In this document: one piece after another, positions 33,787 to 41,513 of the stretch
How positions within the stretch are numbered: the first letter of the stretch is position 1
Layout of the letters: each line of letters starts with the position of its first letter
Assembly (NCBI GenBank): GCA_046294265.1
Contig: JBKBKC010000003.1
Span: forward strand, 186,001 to 250,000
Direction: 5' to 3'
Length of the DNA: 64,000 bases
Source: JBKBKC01 sp046294265
GTDB taxonomy: Bacteria > Pseudomonadota > Alphaproteobacteria > Rhodobacterales > Rhodobacteraceae
Made by a program: the position numbers and the translations under genes
Notes under the pieces: model-generated
The model's input: the letters and a program-made list of their open reading frames with translations, nothing else
The model's database searches: none
What the model was told of the DNA's origin: nothing

Positions 33787-35889
33787 TCAGGCGGGCAGGC
33801 GCGAGGGCAGGGGGTCCAGCCCCGCAATCTCGCGGCGAAAGGCGGGGGTGTCGCCGTGGGTGTCGGGGGTGTCGATCTCTTCGGCAAAGCGGCGGCCCGC
33901 ATAGGTGGCCCAGGCGATGGGGCCGGGGGCGGCGGCATCGCCGATCACCTTGACCGACAGGATGCCCGCATCGGCCCATTCGGCGGACCGTGCGCGCAGG
34001 TCCAGATAGAGGCCGTCATGCGGGATGCGCGAGGTGACCATGACCACCGCATCGGCGGGCAGGGCCGATTGCGCGCCGGTCCAGATGCAACCCAGCGTGA
34101 CTTCGGCGGCCCCGATGACCTCTGGCGCTTTGGAGGTGTGGACGGTCACGCCGATCTCCAGCAGGCGGCGCATGATCCGCGCCTGTTCCAGCGTGTTCCA
34201 GGCCCAGTCGGCCACCAGTGCCGCGGGCGTCACGAAATCCACCCGGCAGCCGCGCGCCACCAGCGCTTCGGCCACGACCGACCCCATGTAGAAGTGATCG
34301 TCGTCATAAAGGGTCACGCGCCCCCCCGTGGGGCCGCCCCCCGCCATCATGTCATCGGGGGAATAGATGGGCATGGCCGGATCGGCGGGGATCGGGTGCA
34401 GGTGCAGGCGTGCCACCGCATCGCGCCGCCAGCTTGACCCCGTGGCAATCGCCACATGCTGCGCGCCCATCCCCAGCACGTCATCGGCACTCAGGCGGCT
34501 GTCGCGGTAGATATCGGCATTGGTCAGGGGGGCAAGCTGGCCGGTGCGCCAGTCCGCCACCCGCCCCCAGGCCGACAGCCCCGGCAGGCTGCGTTCACGC
34601 GCGACCCTTCCCCCCAGCGTGGTCGTAGCCTCGGCAAGCGTCACGCGATACCCGCGCCGGGCGGCCTGCAACGCGGCCTCCAGCCCCGCAGGCCCCGCGC
34701 CCACGACCAGCACCGTCTCCGACACGCCCCTGGGCCGGGCGCGTTCGGGGTGCCAGCCCTTGCGCCATTCCTCCATGAAGGCCGTGTTCTGGGTGCAGCG
34801 CGAAGGACTGCTGGTCATGTCGCCCGATACACAGATGTTGCAGCCGATGCATTCGCGGATGTCGTCGAACCGCCCCTCTTCAATCTTCCTGGGCAGGAAC
34901 GGATCGGCGATGGAGGGGCGCGCGGCCCCGATGAAATCGAGGATGCCCGACCGCACCTGCCGCACCATCGCATCGGCCGAGGTGAAGCGCCCCACCCCCA
35001 CCACCGGCTTTGCGGTCAATGCCTTGATGCCCTGCACCAGATCCTCCTGCGCGCCTTCGGGGGTGAAGCGCGAGGTGCCCGAGCACGCCTCCCACGTGCC
35101 TTGCGCAAGGTCCCACAGGTCGGGCAGATCGCCGTGCATCTCGATGAAATCGCGGACCTCGGCGTTGGAAAACCCCAAGGGCCCGACCTCGTGCAGCGAC
35201 AGGCGCAGGGAGATGGCAAGCTCTCCCTTCGTCTCCTCGCGCGCATCCTCGACCACCTCGCGCAGGAACCGGGCGCGGTTTTCCAGACTGCCGCCATACG
35301 CGTCGGTGCGGTGGTTGGTGGCGCGGCTCAGGAAATGCTGGAGGATGCCAAAGCCATGCGCGCCATACAGGCAGATCACGTCGAACCCCGCCTGCTGGCT
35401 GCGCCGGAACGCCGCGCGGAACCAGCGGCGCAGGTCGCGGATATCGTCGCGGTCCATGGTCCGGGCTTGCACGGGGTCGGCGGTGAAGGTCAGGATCGGC
35501 CCGCCCGTCACCGCGCGCGGCACCTCGCGGCTGTAGAAATTCGGGCCGTTCACGCCGGAATAGGCCAGCTGGATGCCCGCCAGCGCGCCATGCGATTTCA
35601 TCGCCTCGGCCATGGCGGCCATGGCGGGGATGTCCTTGTCCTCCCACAGATGCTGCTCGATGTAGGGGGTGATTTCGGAGGTGGGGTGGATTTCCGTCTG
35701 TTCGGTAAAGATCACGCCCCAGCCGCCCTCGGCCTTGGTGCGCCGCATCTCGGCCACGGCGGAGGGGTCGCGGTAGCCGCCGCCGTTGCAATGGGGGACC
35801 TGGACGAAGCGGTTCTTGGCGACTTTCGGCCCGATTCGCACGGGTTCGAAGAGGATGTCATAGCGGGTGGGGCGGGTGTCCTTGGGCAT
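33787..35889 (-). CDS. Trimethylamine-dehydrogenase-like FMN/4Fe-4S oxidoreductase
   Basis: Large flavoenzyme of 700 residues. An old-yellow-enzyme barrel (1-345) is followed by a 4Fe-4S site (C347, C350, C353, C365) and two nucleotide-binding domains (VVGAGPAG at about 392). C34 in VPHCNGGG matches the residue that binds FMN covalently in TMADH. Y175 and H178 (YGAH) and W259 are kept. By recalled alignment TMADH Tyr60 is Gln64 and Trp355 is Asp357, so the aromatic cage for a quaternary-like ammonium is largely lost. A demethylase or dehydrogenase of an N-methyl amino acid is likelier than TMA oxidation. Confidence 0.85.
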   Translation of the reverse strand: MPKDTRPTRYDILFEPVRIGPKVAKNRFVQVPHCNGGGYRDPSAVAEMRRTKAEGGWGVIFTEQTEIHPTSEITPYIEQHLWEDKDIPAMAAMAEAMKSHGALAGIQLAYSGVNGPNFYSREVPRAVTGGPILTFTADPVQARTMDRDDIRDLRRWFRAAFRRSQQAGFDVICLYGAHGFGILQHFLSRATNHRTDAYGGSLENRARFLREVVEDAREETKGELAISLRLSLHEVGPLGFSNAEVRDFIEMHGDLPDLWDLAQGTWEACSGTSRFTPEGAQEDLVQGIKALTAKPVVGVGRFTSADAMVRQVRSGILDFIGAARPSIADPFLPRKIEEGRFDDIRECIGCNICVSGDMTSSPSRCTQNTAFMEEWRKGWHPERARPRGVSETVLVVGAGPAGLEAALQAARRGYRVTLAEATTTLGGRVARERSLPGLSAWGRVADWRTGQLAPLTNADIYRDSRLSADDVLGMGAQHVAIATGSSWRRDAVARLHLHPIPADPAMPIYSPDDMMAGGGPTGGRVTLYDDDHFYMGSVVAEALVARGCRVDFVTPAALVADWAWNTLEQARIMRRLLEIGVTVHTSKAPEVIGAAEVTLGCIWTGAQSALPADAVVMVTSRIPHDGLYLDLRARSAEWADAGILSVKVIGDAAAPGPIAWATYAGRRFAEEIDTPDTHGDTPAFRREIAGLDPLPSRLPA

Positions 35890-36644
35890 CAGACGGTCCT
35901 GAGATCGAGGCTTTGCGTGGACAGGCGCGCGGGGTCGCGGGGGGGCAGGTCGGCGATGAGAAGGGCGGGGCCTTCGCCGGCCTGCGCCAGAACCTCGCCA
36001 TGCGGACCGGCGATCAGGCTCCCCCCGACATAGGTGAGGTCGCCCTCAACCCCGCAATAGTTGGCATAGACGATCGACAGGCCGTGGTTGGCGGCCATGG
36101 CGGGCACGGTATGGCGCACGACATGGGTGAAGGGGGCCATGTTGGCGGTGGGGGCGAGGATCACATCCACGCCAAGGGAGGCGAGCGCCGCGACATGGGG
36201 GGCGAATTCGACATCGTAGCAGATGAGGAGGGCGGTGGTCCTGCCCGCCAGCGGGAAGGTTACATAGGTGTCACCGGGCATGTAGAGCGCGGTTTCGCGC
36301 GGGCCGTAGAGCTGCAGCTTGCGGTAGGTGGCAAGGGTCGTGCCGTCCGGGCCGATGGCGAGCGCGGAATTGTGGAGGGTGGACCCGTCGCGTTCGGCAT
36401 AGCCCAGAACGAGGCCGCAGCGGGACCGCGCGCAGGCGGCGGCCAGGGCGCGCAGGGGGGCGGCGTCGGGGGTGAGCGCGCGGGCCGCGATGTCCGGCTG
36501 GTTGTAGCCGGGCAGCCAAACCTCGGGCAGCACCAGCACGGATGCCCCCGCCGCCCCGGCGGCCATCAGCGCGGTTTCGGCCTCGGCTACCGCGCGTTCG
36601 GTGTCGCCTGCGGGGGAGTGCCCCTGCCAGAGTGCTGTTCTCAT
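35889..36644 (-). CDS. Carbon-nitrogen hydrolase (nitrilase superfamily)
   Basis: Amidase of 251 residues with the full catalytic triad: E41 (LPEVWLPGY), K109 (YRKLQLYG) and C142 (LICYDVEF). It resembles N-carbamoylputrescine or omega-amidases. The stop overlaps the next gene's ATG by one base, so it is tightly co-transcribed with the flavoenzyme. A repeat copy lies immediately upstream of its start. Confidence 0.87.
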   Translation of the reverse strand: MRTALWQGHSPAGDTERAVAEAETALMAAGAAGASVLVLPEVWLPGYNQPDIAARALTPDAAPLRALAAACARSRCGLVLGYAERDGSTLHNSALAIGPDGTTLATYRKLQLYGPRETALYMPGDTYVTFPLAGRTTALLICYDVEFAPHVAALASLGVDVILAPTANMAPFTHVVRHTVPAMAANHGLSIVYANYCGVEGDLTYVGGSLIAGPHGEVLAQAGEGPALLIADLPPRDPARLSTQSLDLRTV

Positions 36645-36653
36645 CTTCTGATC

Positions 36654-36712
36654 GCCGGGGGGCCAGCCCCCCGGGCCCCCCGGGATATTTGTGCCAAGAT
36701 GAAAGGAGGGCC
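36654..36712 (+). repeat. Intergenic GC-rich repeat, copy D
   Basis: GGGGGGCCAGCCCCCC, then CCCCCCGGGATATTTG and CCAAGATGAA. It is placed inside the minus-strand operon between the binding-protein gene and the nitrilase gene, in reverse orientation to them. It may reduce downstream expression relative to the transporter. Confidence 0.6.
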
Positions 36713-36738
36713 GGGGTTGGGTCCGGCCCCCCCGGTGG

Positions 36739-37767
36739 TCATTTCTTCAGGTTGATCCAGATCGCGTCGTAGAGTTTCTGGGTGTCGTCGTCGCAGACCT
36801 CGGCGAAGGCGCCCGGTGCGGTGCCCGCGGGCGGGTTGTTTTCGGGGCTGTTGCGGATCGCGTCGTCGAGGAAGGGTTCCACCCCCGTGACCCCTGCGGT
36901 GTAGGCGGCGTAGTTGGTCACGGCGGCGGCGTTTTCAGGCTCCAGGAGGAAGTTCATGAACTTGATCGCGGCGTCGCGGTTGGGCGCGTCCTTCAGGAGG
37001 ACCACGTTGTCCATCCACAGGACATGCCCCTCCTTGGGGTAGCTGTATTCGACATTGGCCCCTTCGGCCCGCGCCTTGGCGGAAAAGCCGTTGTAGATCA
37101 TGCCCGCCGCCGCGTCGCCCGACACCAGCACGTCCTTGGCGGTATCCGAGCCGAAGCTGGCCCAGTGCTGTTTGGCGCCCACCAGCATGTCCGACAGCGC
37201 CTTGAGTTGCGCGCGGTCGGTGGAGCATTGCGGGATGCCCATGTAGAGCGAGCCCAGGATCAGCACCTCGTTCTGGCTGTCCAGCACGTTGATCTTGCCC
37301 TTCAGCGCGTCGGGCGGGTTGAAGATGATGCCGAGGCTGGAGATGTCGCCCTGGTACACATCGCGGTTCACGGCGAAGGAGGTCGATCCCCATTGGTAGG
37401 GGATGGAATATTGGCGGCCCGGGTCAAAAGGCACGTCCAGCCATTGCGGCGCGATATTGCCGAGGTTGGGCATCTCGGCGGGGGTGAAGCTGTCGAGCAT
37501 CCCGCTTTCGGCCATGATCTCGACCATGAAATCGGCGGGCACGGCCACGTCGTATTGCCCGAGCTTGCCCGCCTTGAGCGAGGCCAGCATCGCCTCGTTG
37601 CTGTCGTAGGTGTCGATGGTCACCTTGATGCCGGTTTCGGCGGTGAACTTGTCCACCAGCTCCTGCGGGATGTATTCGAACCAGTGATAGACGGAAAGCG
37701 TGCCCTGGGCCTGGGCCGTGGCCGCCAGGAGGCAGAGGGCGGAGGTGGTGGTGAAGCAGCGGATCAT
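36739..37767 (-). CDS. Pot-type ABC transporter substrate-binding protein
   Basis: Periplasmic binding protein of 342 residues. A Sec signal peptide ends about residue 20 (ATAQAQG). The mature start LSVYHWFEYIPQELVDKF and YDSNEAMLASLKAG are like PotF/PotD, where such residues line the polyamine site. The ligand may be a polyamine or another amine taken up for this operon. Confidence 0.9.
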   Translation of the reverse strand: MIRCFTTTSALCLLAATAQAQGTLSVYHWFEYIPQELVDKFTAETGIKVTIDTYDSNEAMLASLKAGKLGQYDVAVPADFMVEIMAESGMLDSFTPAEMPNLGNIAPQWLDVPFDPGRQYSIPYQWGSTSFAVNRDVYQGDISSLGIIFNPPDALKGKINVLDSQNEVLILGSLYMGIPQCSTDRAQLKALSDMLVGAKQHWASFGSDTAKDVLVSGDAAAGMIYNGFSAKARAEGANVEYSYPKEGHVLWMDNVVLLKDAPNRDAAIKFMNFLLEPENAAAVTNYAAYTAGVTGVEPFLDDAIRNSPENNPPAGTAPGAFAEVCDDDTQKLYDAIWINLKK

Positions 37768-37791
37768 GGGGGTCTCCTTGCTGGGGGGCCT

Positions 37792-38589
37792 CTAGCGGGC
37801 CTTGCGGTTGATCAGGTAGGACAGGGTGACGAAGAGGACCGAGACGGCCAGCATCAGGGTGGAAATCGCCATGATGTTGGGCTTGATCCCCTGCTTGACC
37901 GATCCGAAGATGGCGGTGGGCAGGGTTTCCATGCCCGCGCCCTTGACGAAGTTCGTGATGATGAAATCATCCAGGCTGATGATGAAGGCCAAAAGATAGC
38001 CCGACACCACGCCGGGGGCCATCAGCGGCAACAGCACCAGAAAGAACGACTGCGCGCGGGTGGCGTAAAGGTCGCGGGCCGCCGCCTCATAGGTGCCGTC
38101 GATGCCTTGCAGGCGGGCGGCGATGGGCAGGTAGGCGAAGGGGATGCAGAAGGTGATATGCGCGATCAGGATGGTCAGGTAGCCGGTGGTGAAACCGACC
38201 ATGGTGAAAAAGATCAGCGTGGCGACCGCAATCACGATCTCGGGCACCATCAGGGGCAGGTTGATCAGCGCGAAGGTGAGCGACCGGCCGCGGAACCCGC
38301 CGGAGCGCAGCATGGCAAGTGCTGCGGCGACCGCGATCGTGGTGGCGGTGGTGGCGGCCAGAAAGGCGATGGTCAGCGAATTCCAGGCGGCGGCGCGGAA
38401 GCGCGGGGCCTCTGGCCCGGTGAACACATCCACATACCAGCGCAGCGACAGGCCCCCCCAGCGGGTGATCGAGGGGCTGTCGTTGAAGGAATAGACCATC
38501 ACCACGATCAGCGGCGCATAGAGCACAATGAGGCACAGCATCGCGATGCCAAAGAAGCCGGGGTAATGGCGCACCGACCGCAGGGCCAT
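37792..38589 (-). CDS. Pot-type ABC permease (PotC/PotI-like)
   Basis: Inner-membrane permease of 265 residues with about six helices and the EAA loop AARDLYATRAQSFFLVLLPLMAPG. The ATG at 38589 shares its first base with the stop of the preceding permease gene, and AGGAGG lies inside that gene. Confidence 0.92.
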   Translation of the reverse strand: MALRSVRHYPGFFGIAMLCLIVLYAPLIVVMVYSFNDSPSITRWGGLSLRWYVDVFTGPEAPRFRAAAWNSLTIAFLAATTATTIAVAAALAMLRSGGFRGRSLTFALINLPLMVPEIVIAVATLIFFTMVGFTTGYLTILIAHITFCIPFAYLPIAARLQGIDGTYEAAARDLYATRAQSFFLVLLPLMAPGVVSGYLLAFIISLDDFIITNFVKGAGMETLPTAIFGSVKQGIKPNIMAISTLMLAVSVLFVTLSYLINRKAR

Positions 38590-39509
38590 CACCGCCCCTC
38601 CTGCCGCGCGGTGGCGCGCGCATAAAGGATCAGGAGGATCAGCACGAGGGTCATCAGGATCATCGACACCGCCGCCCCGAAGGGCCAGTTGCCCAGGGAC
38701 CGTTTGAACTGCTCCTCGATCAGTGAGCCGATCATGAAATTCTTGGCCCCGCCCAGAAGGTTGGGCGCAAGGAACGCCCCCAGCGACGGGATGAACACCA
38801 AAAGGCACCCGGCGATGATCCCCGGCTTCACGATGGGCAACACGATCTCGCGCAGGGTGGTCCAGCGGCTGGCGTAAAGGTCGGCCGCGGCCTCGGACAG
38901 CGCGAAATTGTAGCGTTCGACGGCGGCATAGATCGGAAGCACCATGAAGGGCAGGTAGCTGTAGAAGAGGCCCAGTTGCACCGCGAAATCGGTGTTGATC
39001 ATGCTGACTGGTTGCGAGATCACGCCGATCCCAATCAGCGCATCATTCAAGGGGCCGTTGTCGCGGATGACAAAGCGCAAGGATACCGTGCGGATCAAGA
39101 GGTTCACCCAATAGGGTACGGTGATCAGGAACAGCCAGGCGCCGCGCGTGGCGGGGGGGCGCGTGGCGATGAACCAGGCGGTGGGAAAGCCGATGGCGAG
39201 GCACAGCACCGTCGCCACCGCCGCCTGGGTGATCGAGCGGCCGAAGACGGTGAGATAGGTCCATTCCAGCCGGGGCGGCTCATCCCCGAAGAGGCCGCGG
39301 TCGATGAAGAACTGGTCATAGGCCGCCAGCGAAAACTCCCAGATCACGCCGCCGCGCGCCTCTTTGGTCAGGAAGGAATAGACCGCCATCAGCGCAACGG
39401 GCAGGATCAGGAACACCCCGATCATCACCCAAGTCGGGATCAGCAGCGGCACCCGAACGCCCCGATAGGTGCTGTCGGCCGCGGCCTCGGTGGGGGCCAG
39501 ACCTGCCAT
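38589..39509 (-). CDS. Pot-type ABC permease (PotB/PotH-like)
   Basis: Permease of 306 residues with six predicted helices and the EAA loop EAAADLYASRWTTLREIVLP. One-base overlaps on both sides tie it to the ATPase and the second permease. Confidence 0.92.
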   Translation of the reverse strand: MAGLAPTEAAADSTYRGVRVPLLIPTWVMIGVFLILPVALMAVYSFLTKEARGGVIWEFSLAAYDQFFIDRGLFGDEPPRLEWTYLTVFGRSITQAAVATVLCLAIGFPTAWFIATRPPATRGAWLFLITVPYWVNLLIRTVSLRFVIRDNGPLNDALIGIGVISQPVSMINTDFAVQLGLFYSYLPFMVLPIYAAVERYNFALSEAAADLYASRWTTLREIVLPIVKPGIIAGCLLVFIPSLGAFLAPNLLGGAKNFMIGSLIEEQFKRSLGNWPFGAAVSMILMTLVLILLILYARATARQEGR

Positions 39510-40567
39510 CAGTCGGCCAGAAGGCGCGCGGCGCCTTCCTCCAGATGCAGCCCGATGCGGGTGCCGGGGGCAGGGACCTGAACCCGCGCCGCGTTCTGGA
39601 TGCGCAGCTGCAGGGGCGTGCCGCCATCAAGCCGCGCCAGCACCTGCAGGTCGGTGCCCAGATAGACCACCTGTTCCACCACCGCATCGAGGCCCGAACC
39701 CGGCGGGGCAAGCGTGATGCGTTCGGGGCGGATTGACAGGTGGTGGCGACCCGTGTCGGCGGTGGCCGTGGAACAGCTCAGCCGATACCCGCCGGGCAGG
39801 ATGACCTGTGCCATATCCCCCGATACCCCGGCCACATCCACCTCCAGAAGGTTCGTCTCGCCGATGAAATCGGCGACGAAGCGGTTGACCGGGGTTTCAT
39901 AGATCTCGCGCGCGGTGCCGATCTGCTGCACCAGCCCCGCGCTCATCACCGCGATGCGGTTGGACATGGTCAGCGCCTCTTCCTGGTCATGCGTGACAAA
40001 GATGAAGGTGATGCCGGTGTCCTGCTGCAATTGCTTCAGCTCCATCCGCATCGCCTGGCGCAGCTTGAGGTCCAGCGCCGACAGGGGTTCATCCAGCAGC
40101 AACACGCGCGGCTGCGGGGCGAGGGCGCGCGCCAGCGCCACGCGCTGCTGCTGGCCGCCCGACAGATGCGCGGGCATCCGGTCGGCAAAATCCGACAGAT
40201 GCACCATCTCCAGCATCTCGCCCGCTCGCGCCCGGCGGGCATCGCGGGCCATCCCCTTCATCTTCAGCCCGAAGGCCACGTTGTCGATCACCGTCATGTG
40301 CGGGAACAGCGCGTATTGCTGGAACACGGTGTTCACCTGGCGCAGGTTCGGCTCCAGCGTCGCGATGTTCTGGCCAAACAGCAGGATCTCGCCCCGCGTG
40401 ACCGTCTCGAACCCCGCGATCATGCGCAAAAGCGTGGTCTTGCCGCAGCCGGACGGGCCGAGAAGGGTAAAGAACTCATTGTCCAGGATCGACAGCGACA
40501 CGCCATGCAGCGCCGTGAAGGTGCCGAAGGTCTTGGTCACCGTGCGGATGTCGATGGCAACGCTCAT
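39509..40567 (-). CDS. Pot-type ABC ATPase (PotA/PotG-like)
   Basis: ATP-binding subunit of 352 residues. Walker A GPSGCGKTT, signature LSGGQQQR, Walker B LLLDEPLSALD and a C-terminal TOBE domain (about 280-350). First gene of the minus-strand operon, 71 bases from the divergent LuxR gene. The ATG at 40567 has no strong ribosome site. Confidence 0.93.
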   Translation of the reverse strand: MSVAIDIRTVTKTFGTFTALHGVSLSILDNEFFTLLGPSGCGKTTLLRMIAGFETVTRGEILLFGQNIATLEPNLRQVNTVFQQYALFPHMTVIDNVAFGLKMKGMARDARRARAGEMLEMVHLSDFADRMPAHLSGGQQQRVALARALAPQPRVLLLDEPLSALDLKLRQAMRMELKQLQQDTGITFIFVTHDQEEALTMSNRIAVMSAGLVQQIGTAREIYETPVNRFVADFIGETNLLEVDVAGVSGDMAQVILPGGYRLSCSTATADTGRHHLSIRPERITLAPPGSGLDAVVEQVVYLGTDLQVLARLDGGTPLQLRIQNAARVQVPAPGTRIGLHLEEGAARLLAD

Positions 40568-40578
40568 TGGGCTGGCCC

Positions 40579-40637
40579 ATACCCCCGGAACATGCGACGA
40601 AAGGCTAATCACGGGAAATCCTGGGGTATATACCCCC
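40579..40637. promoter_or_regulatory. GGGTATATACCC palindrome and repeated half-site
   Basis: GGGGTATATACCCC (40623-40636) is a perfect 14-base palindrome just before the LuxR start. Its half ATACCCCC occurs at 40630-40637 and again at 40579-40586, 51 bases away, near five helical turns. The site lies between the divergent regulator and transporter operon. It is a likely operator of the LuxR protein. Confidence 0.55.
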
Positions 40638-40638
40638 A

Positions 40639-41448
40639 ATGAGGTATGACCGTCAGATGACACCCCTGCCCAACCTCGCCGAGGTGCGGCTGGCCGAGGC
40701 GATCCGCCTGATCGGCCAGCCGGGGTTCGAGGCGGCGCTTTTGGCATTCCTGCAGGCGGTGGCGGCCCCCGACAACCTGATCGTGCTGGCCTATCGCAGC
40801 GCGGGGCCGCCCCTGGCACTTTATCGCCAGACCGATCACCCCCAGGTCTTTGCCGAACTGGACCGCACCTATCTGGCGGGGGCCTACAGGCTCGACCCGT
40901 TCTATGACCTGCATTTGCGCGGTGCCCCTGCCGGTGCCTACCGCATCCGCGACATCGCCCCCGATGCGTTCCAGCGCAGCCGGTATTTCATCGACTACTA
41001 CGACCAGACCACGCTGGTCGATGAGGTCACCTTTGTCGCCTACCCCTCTGCCGCGATCACGCTGAACATCTGCATCGGGCGCGATGCGTCCTCGGGGGCG
41101 GTGTTCCTGCCCCGCGATGTGGAAACCTGCCACCGCATCGCCCCCCTTGTGGTTGCGATGGCCGAGGGGCACTGGGCGGGCCTTGCCGGGGCCACAGGGC
41201 CAGCCGAGGATACCTCGGCCCTGCTGGCAGATGCCGCGCGGGGGGTGCATGGGATCCACCTGTCGCCCCGGCAGGCGGAGGTCGCGCTGATGATCCTGCG
41301 GGGCCATTCCACGGTGTCGATCGGGTTGCGGCTGGGGCTGTCGGCGCAGACGGTCAAGGTGTTCCGCAAGCAGCTTTACGCGCGCTGCCGGATTTCCTCG
41401 CAGGCCGAGCTGTTCGCGCTGATGCTGCCCCTGCTGACCAGCCGGTAA
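40639..41448 (+). CDS. LuxR-type transcriptional regulator
   Basis: Regulator of up to 269 residues. The C-terminal helix-turn-helix spans about 205-260 (LSPRQAEVALMILRGHSTVSIGLRLGLSAQTVKVF). The N-terminal domain is not an obvious autoinducer or receiver domain. Start may be 40639 or the Met at 40657. It is divergent from the amine operon, which it probably controls. Confidence 0.85.
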   Translation: MRYDRQMTPLPNLAEVRLAEAIRLIGQPGFEAALLAFLQAVAAPDNLIVLAYRSAGPPLALYRQTDHPQVFAELDRTYLAGAYRLDPFYDLHLRGAPAGAYRIRDIAPDAFQRSRYFIDYYDQTTLVDEVTFVAYPSAAITLNICIGRDASSGAVFLPRDVETCHRIAPLVVAMAEGHWAGLAGATGPAEDTSALLADAARGVHGIHLSPRQAEVALMILRGHSTVSIGLRLGLSAQTVKVFRKQLYARCRISSQAELFALMLPLLTSR

Positions 41449-41513
41449 CGCTTGCCCGACACGCCCCCGTCACGAAACCATGCGTGGGTGGCGGAACAGA
41501 ACGGAGAATCCCC

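Noticed and set aside
33787..35889. Calling this gene trimethylamine dehydrogenase.
   Set aside because: Key aromatic cage residues appear substituted; only the fold and cofactor sites can be supported.
34456..36033. A 525-codon open frame on the plus strand.
   Set aside because: Antisense to the TMADH-like gene; composition is that of a shadow frame.
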